DNA from: Marisa cornuarietis
Lineage: Eukaryota > Mollusca > Gastropoda > Architaenioglossa > Ampullariidae
Assembly: GCA_004794655.1 (NCBI GenBank)
Contig: SMMW01000576.1
Location: 3,361,501-3,425,500, forward strand
Reading direction: 5' to 3'
DNA length: 64,000 nucleotides
Numbering within the stretch: position 1 is the stretch's first letter; every line of letters starts with the position of its first letter. Positions 1 to 11,790 of this stretch are shown in pieces. The notes beneath the pieces were generated by a model, which made no database searches, was not told where the DNA came from, and saw only the letters and a list, made by a program, of their open reading frames with translations. A program made the position numbers and the translations under genes.

Positions 1-3000
1 TCAAGGAGCAGAGACCACAGGATGGCATTGGTGGAGGCAGAATATAGAGGGCAGCGATGTATTCGGCGCAAGGCATGCAGCGACATAGACTGCAACCTGA
101 AGGCAGAGCTCAGTGGACTGCTTGCTGGCTGATGGTGTGCACAACACTTCACTATGGATGGCTCAGCCCAAAGCTGTCAGCTTTTAGTTTGATGGCTTAG
201 GAGCTTTTAGCGCTAACCAACCAGTCTGCGGCAAGTGCCCGCCTTGCACCTAACCCCTTGGCGATACGATCCTGGCCTGACTTGTATGACCTCGGACGTG
301 TATAATACAAGTTCGTGGTATGACCGTCGATCATCCAACCCCTCCTCCTCACACACACACACACAGTTTCCCCAGGCACGTTCGTGCCCGCATCTTACCC
401 AGAAAATCCCGCCACTCAGGCACTTGTCTATGAGCCAGGCGTGACCGTCCGTGCAATCCGCGGTGTTGCGAAACGGTGATGTCAGACGATGAATTCTCGG
501 CGAGCTCACCACTCGGACATCCTGCACACTTTGTCGTGACCGAGAAGTCGCGGTCTGACGACCTTGAGGATCTCGAAAAAAAGCGCGCGTCAGCTCCAAC
601 TCACTCTCTGTGCACCAGTTCCACCCCCACCTCCCCCAAGGAAATCGTAGCAGCGCCGCCCGGTGGAGACTTCAACTCGTTAGTCCTTCCTGTCCCTCGT
701 TACACGTGGATGCCGTTGCGATACGACAGCCGACTCCCTTTTTAAAGTCACGTGACTGTGTTTTCTGCTTCGGCCATTGTGTGCACTGGGAAAGGATTCG
801 AACTGTCTTGACAACGTAAGTTTATCGTATCGGCCCAGAACAGTCGCTTTTCCAGGCCATTGACTTCTTGCTCTGTTATCAGCCACAATCCGGTCTGTTA
901 TCGTAGCACAAGCACATCTGTATGGCGCTGTATAAAATTTTACATTTTAAACATATCTCCGTAATATTAATTAACTAATTGCTAATGAAACTTCTGTAAC
1001 CACAACAGCAGAAGATCATTCAATCATTTTAGACCATTTTTATGGAAATTCATAAATATTAAAGGTGGTTATATGCTGAACTGCAGTGTTTACTCCACAC
1101 AAACCGCTCGTTGCTTGGGTTCACTTTAGCGCCAGTCATGCACGCAAACGCCATGCACGTGATGGGATCCCAACTGCCCACACACAAGCTGCACACTCCG
1201 GCACGCGCCCACGCATGCACGCATTTAAACTGCCGATGGCGCCAGAAGATGTTAAAATAGCGAACACATAATTATACCCTCGTACATAACGGTTTGTAGT
1301 AATTTCATTACCTGTTTTTCCACCAGACTTCTCACATTCGCTTTGGAGTTGGTCTGTGCGTTGAGTGATTTACCCAGGACGTGAACAGCACTCGAAAAGT
1401 GCACGTGTAGTGTACTCACGGCTACGTCAACCAGACGTAGTTTGTCGGAAGACTACACGAGAAGCTTGACTCGAGCTGGACAGCCCCTGCTTGATGAACG
1501 GGTCTCGCGATTCTTGTCTCGAACTTTGCCGAGCTCTTTGTTATCGGTCGAAACATTTCCTCTTTGTGCTTTATCTTCTCTCGCAACGTACTTCGGTGGA
1601 AGGAAGCATCATCTGTCATCTCGAGTGCTGGTGGTGGAGGCCGAACTGGGACCGATGCAAGCCTCAGCACGACAGTTGTTCACTGTTCAAGCTGCATTTA
1701 TACCCACTACATTTGTTTTATACTCTGTTCAATGCCGTTGTTCGGTTTGTCTTTTGATAACACTTTCTGCCATTCATGACCCAATGTTACTCGCTTGCTT
1801 TAAATTTCAATTAATTTTTTCTTTATTATAACAAGCTTTAACTCGAAAAATAATATTAACCCGATTAAAAAGTAAGATCCTTATGTAAGGAGGTGGTCAC
1901 CAAAAGTTTATAAATCGTTTGAATTTGGCAGAAGTACAGAAAGTAAAACATCGCATGAGAAAAGACAGAAAAAATAAGTATATAATTTTAGCTAGAGCTT
2001 AACATATTTTAGGAGAGAGGGAAAGAGAGGAATAGCAGGGTAAATAGTAAACATGATTTAAATTTATAGCACTGGAATCCCATGGGTCCATCGGATATCC
2101 TAGGTCGGTTTAGTATTTCACTTCCTTCCCTAACAAGTGGAGACCTTTCGCTGTTCTTTTTCCATCACTTGCGCTTATAAATGACTAACTTTCCAATAAG
2201 TCACTTTAAGATTATGGCATCATCATCCTTGAGAAATTTTTTATTTCATTGTTCATTTTCCCTCGTAGCTCAGATGCACCACTTCCGTGCGGTTAAAAAA
2301 AATCCTTGTTGACGTAACAAGAGGCTAAAAGAAAAAAAATTCTAAAAATGATGAAATGCAAACAAACGTCCAGATAATAATTTGAAAATTCTTGGATGGA
2401 AAATGACAATTGATTTCGAGTGCCGTATAGTTTAGTTGAGAAAGTGTTTTGTCTCAGTGGTGTAGACGCTTTGTCTGCGGCTTCATCAAAATGCTGAGGT
2501 CAGTCCACGGGCTTTTGTTTTTTTGGAACCGTGCATACATGAGCGAAATTCACAGGGTTGATAGGGTAGGGATGGTCGGGGTCAGCGTGAATCGAAGCTG
2601 TTTTAGCTTATACGTGAAAAGAAACAAATACGGATTTCTCGAACATGCGAGAACACTTCGAATTCGACAACATGCCAACCACACTGGTCTGAAGACAAGG
2701 TTTTCAAGGTCCTTGTAATAGATGCACTGCATCTGCATGAACATTTCCAACAGACCTCTATTTGGGAACATGCACATCTTATCACGCTGTCTGCCCACAG
2801 GCATGCTGGGATTGCTGAGGACGAAATCGAATAGGAAGTTTGCGGACTAGATATCTTCGTCTCCCGTGGGCAGGGATTTTATTTTGTGATTAATTTCCTT
2901 CGTCCGTTCCAAGCAGCACAGGAGCTACCCCATGAGTGAGTGGGATTAGGGTATGGAAGGGTCGGGGGGTGGGGACGGGTGGGTTAATGGGAATTCTTTA

Positions 3001-4634
3001 ATCTTGATAGTCGCTTTTTTGTCACAGGAAGATGTTTTTTGCAAGACGACGTAGTCGATGACTTCGAGTTGTCTACGTTGAGGCTCAATCGCCTTCTTTA
3101 CTCTGGGTTCTTTCCGCTCACACTCGCACACGACACACACACACACACACAACTCATGAGTTAGAACCCAACCCAGTAGGGGAAAGATGTCACGAACTAC
3201 AAACTCTTATCATCCTAAAAAAAAAAAAAAAAAAAGCGTGTACCTGTGTATGGCGGAAACTTCTGTTAGTAGACGAAAAGGGGAACGAAAAACAAGACCC
3301 GAAACTGGAGAACAACTGACGATTTGTTGTACCAGCTGGCGAGGTAAAGGTAACCCAGCAATAACAGCTTTCATCGGCGACGTCAGCTGGGAAGAGGCCT
3401 TAAAAATAAGCCAGTGCTAGAGGAAGTGGGGGGGGAGCAGAGGGGTGTTACTTTGAACATTGAATGAATCTGGTATGGGCACCCATTAAAGAGTAGATAA
3501 TGCCGGCTGCTGTGAGAAGGAATGTGCAAACAAGAAAGAGTGGCTGGGAACAAGCTAGAAGGAGCCCCACAGTTTGCCGAGCGGTGGGACGCTGGGGGGG
3601 GTCCCCGTTTAATTTGGATGAGCCGAGCATGGGCACTATTGATCACGCAGTCTCTTGTGCTTGTACCTGCCTGTCGCGCCTCGGGTCATACAGGTTCTTT
3701 TTATTCTTCTTGTGTACTTTTCCCCTTTCAGTCTTTGATTGCTGTGTCCGCCAGAGTAGTTGTCAGGGAATCTCCTGGGAAAGGATGGCGTTGTCTAACC
3801 TCGTGGTACTTGTCAGGGGTAACGGGTCAGGCGGTGCCGTGATTAACGGTTCACATTTCCAAGTCCTGTCTGGGATAAGAGTTCAGATTCACGAGAATGT
3901 TTGAGAGTAATGTGTCATGTTTGAGGCTTGGGGGTGAGGGTTGCGGTTTTCTGTCTCGAGTAGTAGTTCAAATCTGAGGGATCATCTGGAGTAAAGACTT
4001 TAGTGTAAAGCTTTGTCGGAGAAGGTTGGGTTGGAAGCAACGCCATTATTTTCGCAAAGTACCTACTATTTGAGCATGAAAAAAGTGCAGTGTAAGTGTT
4101 GACATTTTGGGATTTTCTTCTTCCTTCATATTCCACCGATTCACGTCCCCCCCCTTCCTCCTCCAGAAAGCGCTATTTCCTCTCAAACTTCACAACTTCT
4201 TAATGAGGCACCTTTACACAGGCTGTCGTCGTACTAGGGCTGGGAAAATCTACTACCTGGAGTAAAAAAACCCTGTATTCATGGACTCGGGGTAGGCCTA
4301 CCCAGATTGTTTCACCAACCGGTATTATATAGGAGGGGTCTCCCTCCCGGTAACTTTCTCTAACCAAGGAGGAACAAGGCGGAGATTGGTTTATTTCAAC
4401 AGAAGCGAACACAAATGATTTTTCTAGACCTGACAAATTAACTGACCAGTTTATGACCTTTCCGTACTGAGGTGCACTAAGAATGTGTGCCTGGGGTAGC
4501 GTTAAAGCCTTTTATGGTTTCTGTAAGGTCCTTGCTATCGACTTGCTGAGGCACAAACGGCGCACACCTCCTACGCAGATTGATGAAGTTCATATTTCGT
4601 TCAGAATAAAGGAGCCAGCTTAGTTTCAAAATGT
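1..4634. other. Unassigned intergenic or intronic DNA
   Basis: No gene or repeat family is recognised here. A frame is open from the window edge to a stop at 130-132 on the plus strand and has an ordinary amino-acid mix, so it could be the end of an exon or of an old transposon gene, but 43 codons is too little to judge. Other open frames up to about 130 codons start at non-ATG codons and include microsatellite-coded stretches. Low-complexity tracts are a short AC repeat near 352-364, an AC repeat at about 3134-3151 and a 19-base A run at 3217-3235. Sequence from about 1800 to 2400 is AT-rich. Confidence 0.5.
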
Positions 4635-4818
4635 AGGCGGTCCGGTGGCATAACAGTTATCGCCTGTCACCAATACAGTGGGGGTTGGCTGTCCTGGGTT
4701 CAGCTCTCGTCTCGGGCACGTTGTTCTTTCTCTGCATGTTGCATCTGTTTACAGGGCTAGTTGCCTTGGCGTGATATAGCCTTAGCTGCTGGCTCGGCGT
4801 AAAACACTAATTCCCCCA
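4635..4818 (+). mobile_element. tRNA-derived SINE, family A, full length with target-site duplication
   Basis: A short interspersed element whose 5' part is tRNA-like. An A-box-like stretch lies near 4644-4657 (TGGCATAACAGTTA) and a B-box-like stretch near 4698-4710 (GGGTTCAGCTCTC), the internal RNA polymerase III promoter layout. The body continues through a segment shared with a reverse-strand copy at 11099-11275 and with two 5'-truncated tails at 57201 and 59634, and ends in AAAACACTAATTCCCCCA. The flanks carry a near-perfect direct repeat: TTAGTTTCAAAATGT at 4620-4634 and TTAGTTTCAAATGT at 4819-4832, one base different in length. This is the mark of LINE-machinery integration and fixes both ends. 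It encodes no protein. The published SINE family name cannot be decided from sequence alone. Confidence 0.85.
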
Positions 4819-6189
4819 TTAGTTTCAAATGTGCTCAGACAAGCGCAAACGTGAGGGCAGGCCTCGTATGCAGGAAGCCCCGATTGGACTATCGTCACGA
4901 TAAAGCGTGAAAAATCGGATGCAGGAGGCCCCGTACAAGAATCGTACAAGAGAATGTCCCACTGTAGAGTAAAAGTAGAGCCAGTCAGATTAAATGACAT
5001 AAAATTTAATGTCGAGAGCATTAAGTAGATCTCAAGAGTGCAGTAAGGTCAAGATACTACCCAAAATATCACAAGCAATTAAGACAGGCAAGAAGAGAGC
5101 ACCCATTGTCTGCTATTATTGTCCACTTGTTTATCTGTTGTGTTCATTTTAGGCGGACTAGGATAATACTTTTCTGCAAAATTGTAATTTATTGTTTTTC
5201 ATGTAAAACCGCCAGAAAAGTTCATTTATTTCTGAAAAATTAGGCCACACTTGTTGAAATTTATGTTATCCTTAAATTTGTTCAAACGGTTAAAAATTTG
5301 GGCAGGAATCAGGAAGGCAAGGATTCCTTCTTCACAACAAAGATGTTTTGATTTTCTATTTCTTGCGCATTTTTAACATATGACTGGTTAAAATCGTTAA
5401 ATTCCATTAGCTTAATTGACGGTTAGTAAAAATGACAGCTGTGTGCATGTCTTCATCTTCTATAACATCATCCCACTCAAAAATGAATTTTTAAAGCTTG
5501 ATCGGAGCGTAACTTACTTTTCTCTGTTAAAATCCTCATCCACATCATTTTGAGTAACAAAGCATGCATATGTGGTGTTTTGGAACAAGGTTACGAATTT
5601 TTAAATGGAATTTGATTTTACGTCCATCTCTTTTGATTATTTGTCATTTCTGGCATTTTGTGTTATTCGCACTGTACACAAAAATGATTCATCATTTCCG
5701 TTCTTTGAAAGATTTGCTGGCTCACCAGCGAGCATTTGCCAAACAATAAGGATAATTGTGATACAAATTGTTAAATGGCAGGGGAAAGGGAACAACTAAA
5801 TAAAAAAAAATACTGCTTTGACTGACAACAAAATTTTTAATTTTTGGTAACAATCTTCCTACAAAAGAGTATTTTTCAATGATTTATTCAACACAGTTCT
5901 ACCGAAGTCGCACGCTTCTCTTCAAGACTTGAAGATTCCTAATCGCTGAATACGAAAGAATCCATGTTTATTTATCTGAATATTCAATAATAAACAAGTA
6001 TAAAATTTCCACTCTGACTTAATAATTAATGAGTGCTTTGGTCATTCTTCTCTTCTTCGTTCTCTTTCCATAAACAACTTCCTTTCTCTGCTTCTGTCCA
6101 CAGTTTGAGTGTCACTCTAGGTGAGAGGTTGATTTTCGTCACTCTTATTCCCCTGTTTCTTGTACCGGTTCTCGATATATCTCCGAACT
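4819..6189. other. Unassigned AT-rich DNA
   Basis: No coding exon or repeat family is recognised. The stretch from about 5100 to 6020 is strongly AT-rich with many short A and T runs and stop codons in all frames. Confidence 0.5.
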
Positions 6190-6605
6190 CGCTCCCATCT
6201 AGACTCCCTCGCGACTGCTCCACATCTTCTGACGCCAGGCGTCTTCGAGTCCTAACTAAGACAAAGACGTGTAGACAGGGTTTTTTTTTTCCTATCAAGC
6301 CCCATCAACTGGCAATAATTTACCCGCCAGTCTTCCTCACGCTGATTCTTTGAGCACCTTTAAGACCAAACCTAAGGTGTACTTCTGTCAAAATCTGTGA
6401 CTTCACCCTTTTATATCCTGACCGTGCGCTGGCGGAACGTATTTGTATTTACTCTGTGTGTTTGTTTTATGAATACATGTGTTTATGGATGTTAGAGTGT
6501 AAGTTTATTTAGAATAAGCCTGTTTGTAGTTATTGTGAAGGGGTCTAAGCAAATTATTTTGGAAAAGCACTATATAAATACCTTTTATTACTATTATTAT
6601 TAGAG
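6190..6605 (+). mobile_element. Degraded LINE 3' end (CR1/L2-like), copy 1
   Basis: The plus strand retains, across frameshifts, the very C-terminal part of a non-LTR retrotransposon polymerase protein. A serine-rich stretch of the 'SSDARRLRV' type is followed by a KTKTC/GQ-like motif and, after frame changes, by a peptide resembling 'FKTKPKVYFCQNL' ending at a stop near 6400. It is followed by a 3' UTR-like segment with the typical ending GCACTATATAAATACC and a TTATTA-type tail at about 6570-6603. The catalytic reverse-transcriptase core is absent, as expected for a 5'-truncated copy. It is inactive and old. The LINE call rests on recurrence of the same C-terminal pattern at 8880, 21057, 26537 and 61145; the exact clade is not certain. 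Confidence 0.6.
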
Positions 6606-8879
6606 TGATCAAGAATCTACTTATTGACATTTGTAGAACAAAATTTATTTTTATTGTAATCTGAAAGTGAAAGGCAATGATACTGACGAAGCATCACGCT
6701 CATCACCCCTGCGAATTTTCACAAGAGATGTCAGTCACAGCATCTTCGCTTGTCTGTTTAGAAAATTCACTGGGGAACTGGTTGGGCATTTAAAACTGAG
6801 GCTGAATGGAGTTTCACTGACAGTTTTTCGACAGCAGTTTTATTTATCGTAGTAAGCAAAGATATGATTCAGATATATTGCACTCACAGCAATGAATCGA
6901 CCTCAAAACCGGAAGAGGTGAAGGTGGCATGCACGCATAGTTTGTCCGTAATGATGCAGTAATGTTTGGTGAATACCATTTTTGGGGCCAGGTGCACATT
7001 ACCACCGCTAGCTGCATGACTAACGACAAGCAATCAGCTAAAGTACTTGCAATATATAATCGCTTTAGCTGAGTGCTAGTCATCTAGCTAGTGGTTAACG
7101 GTGTCCTGTGCACCCAGCCCCTGTCTACCGGACGCACTAGCAGGCAGCAGATTTTAACCATCGCTGCAATAAACCTATTTATGTACCTGCTATAAACACG
7201 AGAGATAACGAGTGCAATTAAGGTCATTCTTATGTGGCTCTCTTTGTACGCGAGAATTTACTACTGAAACTGTGGCTGTATTTATTTATGTGCTGTCTTT
7301 GTACATAATAATTCACAACCTTTCCAATGATTTACAAGCCTGTTCCCTTTCGCACTCCTCCTGGTCCTTTTAACCTCTTGGTCACGTGATTTGTCCTTTA
7401 GAGGACTTCAGCGTGCATCACATTCTCTGACTTTAATATTTCATAAAGATTTTGCGCTTGCAGTGTATAATTTACATTCAAGGAAGTACACATTTTCAAA
7501 AGATTTTCGGTAGAATTTTGAATGTTTTCCTCTCTTGTGAAGTTTTATCTTTTTTTTAATACAGAATTTGTAACAGTTTCCATTAATCTTCGAACTGTCT
7601 TATTTGTGGTGTTTATAGTTTATATCACATTTTTGTCTATTGGTTGTACTTTTATTTTGTTTCCTGTCTGTTGTTCCTCGCAAGTTTATGTCTTTCTCTC
7701 TCTCTCTCGTCATGACAGGGACTTTGTTGGTGACGGCGGAAAACACAGCTAACAAGACCCTCACATAACTCAGTACTCTTATTTTCTTTTTTGTTCGTTT
7801 CCTCGCTCTCCCAGAAAAACAACAGAAAGGCAAGCTGTATTCTACCTCCACACTCTTAACGCTGACGAATCTATCTCCCCTGCATGGCTGGGGTGTTGGG
7901 GAGGGGAGGGGGGAGAGTAGGAGAGGGGTGTGCAGCGTGCTGGGAGATCTAGACAGGCGTAGCGGTTATCAGGTAAATGAAGGTTTCGTTTACAGGTGTC
8001 GATGACATGCTGTCCCTCACACATACGCGACGCTACACATGAAGTCAGGTGCAAGCTCAACGATCCTTTCTCTCTAGTTTCGAGTTCCTCTCAAAAGACG
8101 GTTCACTTGCTTTCACCCTCCCACGTTGTACTCTATTCTTAGGCGATGGGATGTCAGCTGGAAGAGTAAAAACACCTGGCGTGCAGTCTTGCACTGATCG
8201 TCGACAGGTCCAATAACGTCAAACACTGCAAGTAAACAATTTATTGAATTTATTTTCTCTGTGTTTACCGCCACTCCTTATTAACGCTGACCATGAAAAC
8301 AGTTTCAGCTGCTTGCTATCTCTTTGTCTGGTGTGTTTATTGGAGATGTCCATAAAATTAACGGCGATCACTGATAATTCATCGAATGTAGCGAAGACAA
8401 CTTTCTTACGTGACCTTAGATATAACTGACTGAGTCACTAACGACTCATGTTTCTCACTTAACCCGCTGACTCCGTAGCGCCAGTTTACTGGCTTACCTG
8501 GTAGAACGCGATGAGCTCTGCTCCACGATCGTGATTTTCTCTTTGCACGATTGTGGCCCTACTGGCAGAACACAATGAGCAACGATACGCTTACTATTGT
8601 GGCTCGTGCTCCACGAGCCTGGCTCTGCAGTTTCACTATCGTCTTCAAAATCGTGAATTTTAAGCCCATGTTTCTGAACATAGAAATATTTTTATTCTGG
8701 TCTAAGCGTCGCTCGGTTTGTTTTGCTGCCGTAGTCAGATTACTTCTGTAAGACCGTATACTTCACTGTCGAGGCAACTAAAACACTAACTTGTGCCCTG
8801 CCCTGCCCTTGTCCTTGTCCTGTCTGTGATGTCTCGCTGGGTGTCCTTAGTCCTCTCGACAAGCTCTAGAAACGTCAGT
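6606..8879. other. Unassigned DNA
   Basis: No gene is recognised. An open frame at about 6676-6852 (ATG-initiated, some 58 codons) looks no better than chance. A diverged local duplication is visible near 8499-8517 and 8562-8580, where CTGGTAGAACGCGATGAGC recurs as CTGGCAGAACACAATGAGC. The region 7440-7680 is T-rich. Confidence 0.45.
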
Positions 8880-9655
8880 TCGACAATTCCACAAATCCAT
8901 TGTGCGGGCGAAGAAGCATGGCCTCACTGCCGAAGTCATCGCACTGGCTACCCGTGCAAGCGCGTGTCGGGTACAGACCGTCGCTGATCTGTTACATATT
9001 TTCTTCTACGTTTCTCAGATGTGTATCGCTGACATTCTGACAGAATCTAATCCCTTCTCTTGTCTTCTAATCACTGCGTTCTCAGCAAATTGTTGCAGAT
9101 CGGGAGCAATGCACGTGTCGTAAAATTAGTCTGGTACTATACCCTTGCTACGTCCGGACTAAGGCTTTACGCCCGAGCAATGCACTTGGCCCTCGTTGCA
9201 TTAATCTTCGCAAAAATTAAAAAAAATTCTCCAGTATATACCTCTGAAATTCTGACAGTATATGCATTCCTTCAACAACTTGGGTCATTCTGTGATCCAC
9301 GTGTTCTCAGCATCCCAAGATACGTACTATGCCTTTCCTACGCAGCTCCGAAGCTGTGGAATTTCGACTAATCTTCGTCACATGGACTCTAGCAAACATT
9401 ACAAATAATAATTTGAAAACGTGTATGTTCAAGAAGTACTTTTATGGACTCTTTTTTTCATAACTTTGTATTTCACTTACTGCTGTGGAGCTTTTCTCGA
9501 TGTTTGTCTACATTGTTCACTCTTGTGTACACAACGCGTGTACGCATGCGCATTGTAGATCTTCTCGTTGTTAGTTTTCAGTTATCTTTGTAAAGCGCGG
9601 TGCGCCTTTCTTTGATGCAGTAGTTAGCTCAACAAGTCATGATTATTGATACTAA
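8880..9655 (+). mobile_element. Degraded LINE 3' end (CR1/L2-like), copy 2
   Basis: The plus strand encodes, in pieces, the C-terminal domain typical of CR1/L2-type LINE proteins: an 'SHWLPVQARVGYRPSL' motif near 8930-8985, a 'TSEILTVY' stretch near 9242-9268, and a 'RVLSIPR...SYAAPKLWN' stretch near 9301-9365. Stops and frame changes separate the pieces. A 3' UTR-like segment follows, with TGTAAAGCGCGGTGCGCC near 9589-9606, and the tail fades into AT-rich sequence. There is no reverse-transcriptase catalytic core, so this is a 5'-truncated, inactivated copy. The unusual distance between the second and third blocks suggests an internal insertion of about 130 bases (roughly 9105-9230). Confidence 0.65.
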
Positions 9656-10627
9656 TATTATTTATCAAGACTTACACATTTCTAGATATAATTGTTAACT
9701 TAAAGATAAACGCCAGAGATAAGTATTAAGATGTATTCGTACCTAACAGCTCGTAGCCAAACATTTGTTGACACTTTCGTGTTAACAGTTTGTAGTTTAG
9801 CATCACGTTTTAAAAACCGTTGTCCCTTAAACTGCTGTAGTTATTAACCATATTGTTTGTAGCTGTAGCTATTAGCCGTTTTCTTTTCCCTGGCCCCAGT
9901 GAGTATCTACTGGCATTTGGCGTTAACCTCAGTTGAAATAGAACTCTTATGAAAAAAACCTGTAAATCATCTTATTCATAGTCCGTCATGATGTAACTTT
10001 CTCAAAGTATTTCTTTCTCCTTTATATCCCGTGAAATGCGAGACGAAGAACTTCAGGTGGCGACATGGGTTCAGCAGTATTGAATGCTTTTTAAATTAGT
10101 GTAGGGATTTCTTTCATGCACCTGTCGTATTGTTAAAAGAAACGCTTTTCAGTAAACAATCTCTGTGCTCATTGTAGTACCTAAGGATCACTGTATCGCT
10201 GTAAAAAGAAAAGCTTATAAACTATAGGGAAGAAAAGTTACCGGAAAATCGCTTTGTGCGCACTAGCCAAACTCTTTTCGAGTATAGAATCTTGCCTAGG
10301 TTATATTAGACTAGAAATGCCTTTCAAGCATTTGCCAAAAAAACAAAAAACAAAACAAAACAAAAGAAAAAAAAACAAAAAAAAATCAGGTTACCAAATC
10401 TAACTTAGAAGAACCAGTAAGAATTATAGTTGTTAATAAATTGATGATAAGTATTTTGATTGATTCGGTTTGGATATGATGTGTATGCTGCCTGAGACTA
10501 TGTAGAACACACAAAAGACTTTTCCTCTAGAGATAGTAATCAAGGTGTGTGTGTGTGTGTGTGCCACGGACAGACAGACAGACAGAATGAACTATGTTAC
10601 GTTACATTCAACGTGTGCTGTATACCA
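9656..10627. other. Unassigned AT-rich DNA with microsatellites
   Basis: No gene is recognised. It contains an A-rich run at about 10338-10385, a GT repeat at about 10543-10562 and a short ACAG/GACA repeat at about 10567-10585 just before the hAT-like element. Confidence 0.5.
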
Positions 10628-11060
10628 CAGACCAAGGGTGGGGAATGTTTGGCCCGCAGTCAAGGCAGCCGCAGTCGGGACTGGGACTTCAGTTAATCTA
10701 GGAGCGTTATTCATAGCAGCATAAAGTTTTGTTAGCTGAGTCATAATAATGATGTATATTTTGAGGGAGAAGTAAGGAATGTCCATCACGGGACAAACAG
10801 GAAACATAGGAGTATGTGAAGAGACAGTCAGCCATAGTTTTCATTGGCCGCCTGCAGGCCGTATTGTGGTGACCCAGAGGAAAGCCAATGCCAGGCATGC
10901 TGGGGGTGTACATGTTGCAAAAGTGTTAACACAGTGTGGTGAAACTACGGGTTGACCAAATATAGCAGGCTTTTGATCATTTCGTATGGCCCGTGAATCG
11001 TGTTATAAATATTAATATCCATGGCCTTTGGAGAAAAAAGTTCCCCACCCATAGACCATA
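10628..11060. mobile_element. hAT-like nonautonomous DNA element (MITE), copy 1
   Basis: The left end reads CAGACCAAGGGTGGGGAATG followed by TTTGGCCCGC. The reverse complement of the right end reads TGGTCTATGGGTGGGGAAC, then a T-rich stretch and CCAAAGGCCATGG. The shared GGGTGGGGAA core followed by a GGCC-rich stretch in inverted orientation resembles hAT-superfamily termini. No transposase frame lies inside, so mobilisation would have needed a relative's enzyme. An internal block near 10759-10803 (ATTTTGAGGGA, AAGGAA, GGGACA) recurs in the copy at 58877-59085. No clear 8-bp target duplication was found, so the exact ends are uncertain by several bases. Confidence 0.5.
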
Positions 11061-11098
11061 ATAATGTGAAGACGTTCGCTAACATCGTTAGTGTATTT

Positions 11099-11275
11099 AA
11101 TTGGTGTTTTACGCCGAGCCAGCAACTAAGGCTATATCACGGCAAGGCAGCCAGCCCTGTAAACAGATGCCACATGCAGAGAAAGAACAGCGTGCCCGAG
11201 ACGAGAACTGAACCCAGGACAGCCAACCTTCACTGTATTGGTGACAGGCACTAACCGCTGCGCCACCGGACCGCC
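11099..11275 (-). mobile_element. tRNA-derived SINE, family A, reverse-strand copy
   Basis: The reverse complement begins GGCGGTCCGGTGGCGCAGCG and follows the copy at 4635-4818 over its whole length, with scattered substitutions. The A-box (TGGCGCAGCGGTTA) and B-box (GGGTTCAGTTCTC) are better preserved than in the 4635 copy. The element ends in AAAACACCAATT at 11101-11112 on the plus strand. No convincing target-site duplication is seen. An 77-codon plus-strand frame across this region is a chance frame through SINE sequence. Confidence 0.85.
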
Positions 11276-11565
11276 TTTCTGACTGAATTAGCCAGACAGG
11301 GTATCATCAGGGTATCCCGAACAACAGTGGTGAACGTCGACAGAGACAGTTTCTATACAGTGCCAGGGAATAAGGAAGCCTTTTCACTGTATCCTTCAAA
11401 AGCAGACTACGGGCATTCGGCGAATAGTTGTGAGCCTGTGTGCGATCTACATTGTTCCTCTGACGTGTACGATAATTCTTTTGATGGGTGTTCTATTGGG
11501 TAAACGGCCTTTCAATGGCGCAGAACACTCGCGCCGAAAGCTGCGTTCAGATGATAGGACATCAA

Positions 11566-11670
11566 TGTAATGCACTGGAAACTAAAGCTCGCTTTACATT
11601 AGTGTAATGTACTGGAAATTCAAGCTTGCTTAACATTAATGCACTGAAAACTAAAGCCCGCTTATTACGG
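11566..11670. repeat. Diverged minisatellite, about 37-bp unit, nearly 3 copies
   Basis: Units begin at about 11566, 11603 and 11638. Each carries a version of TGTAATGCACTGGAAACTAA followed by an AAGCTCGCTT-like block. Copies differ by several substitutions and small indels, so the array is old. Confidence 0.6.
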
Positions 11671-11710
11671 TCGAGGCTACTGTAGCTGAGGATCAGTTAA
11701 TCATGTGGAG

Positions 11711-11790
11711 AAGAGACTGTAAGTTGACAACGTTGTTACCTGGCACTATATCACGATAAGAGACTGTAAAATGACAACCTTGTTCGTCAG
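11711..11790. repeat. Two-copy local tandem duplication
   Basis: AAGAGACTGTAAGTTGACAA at 11711 recurs as AAGAGACTGTAAAATGACAA at 11758, about 47 bases later, and both are followed by C[GC]TTGTT. It lies directly after the 37-bp minisatellite but the unit is unrelated. Confidence 0.55.

Noticed and set aside
1442..1831. 129-codon plus-strand frame
   Set aside because: Starts at TTG with no early ATG and has no motif; two other plus-strand frames overlap it.
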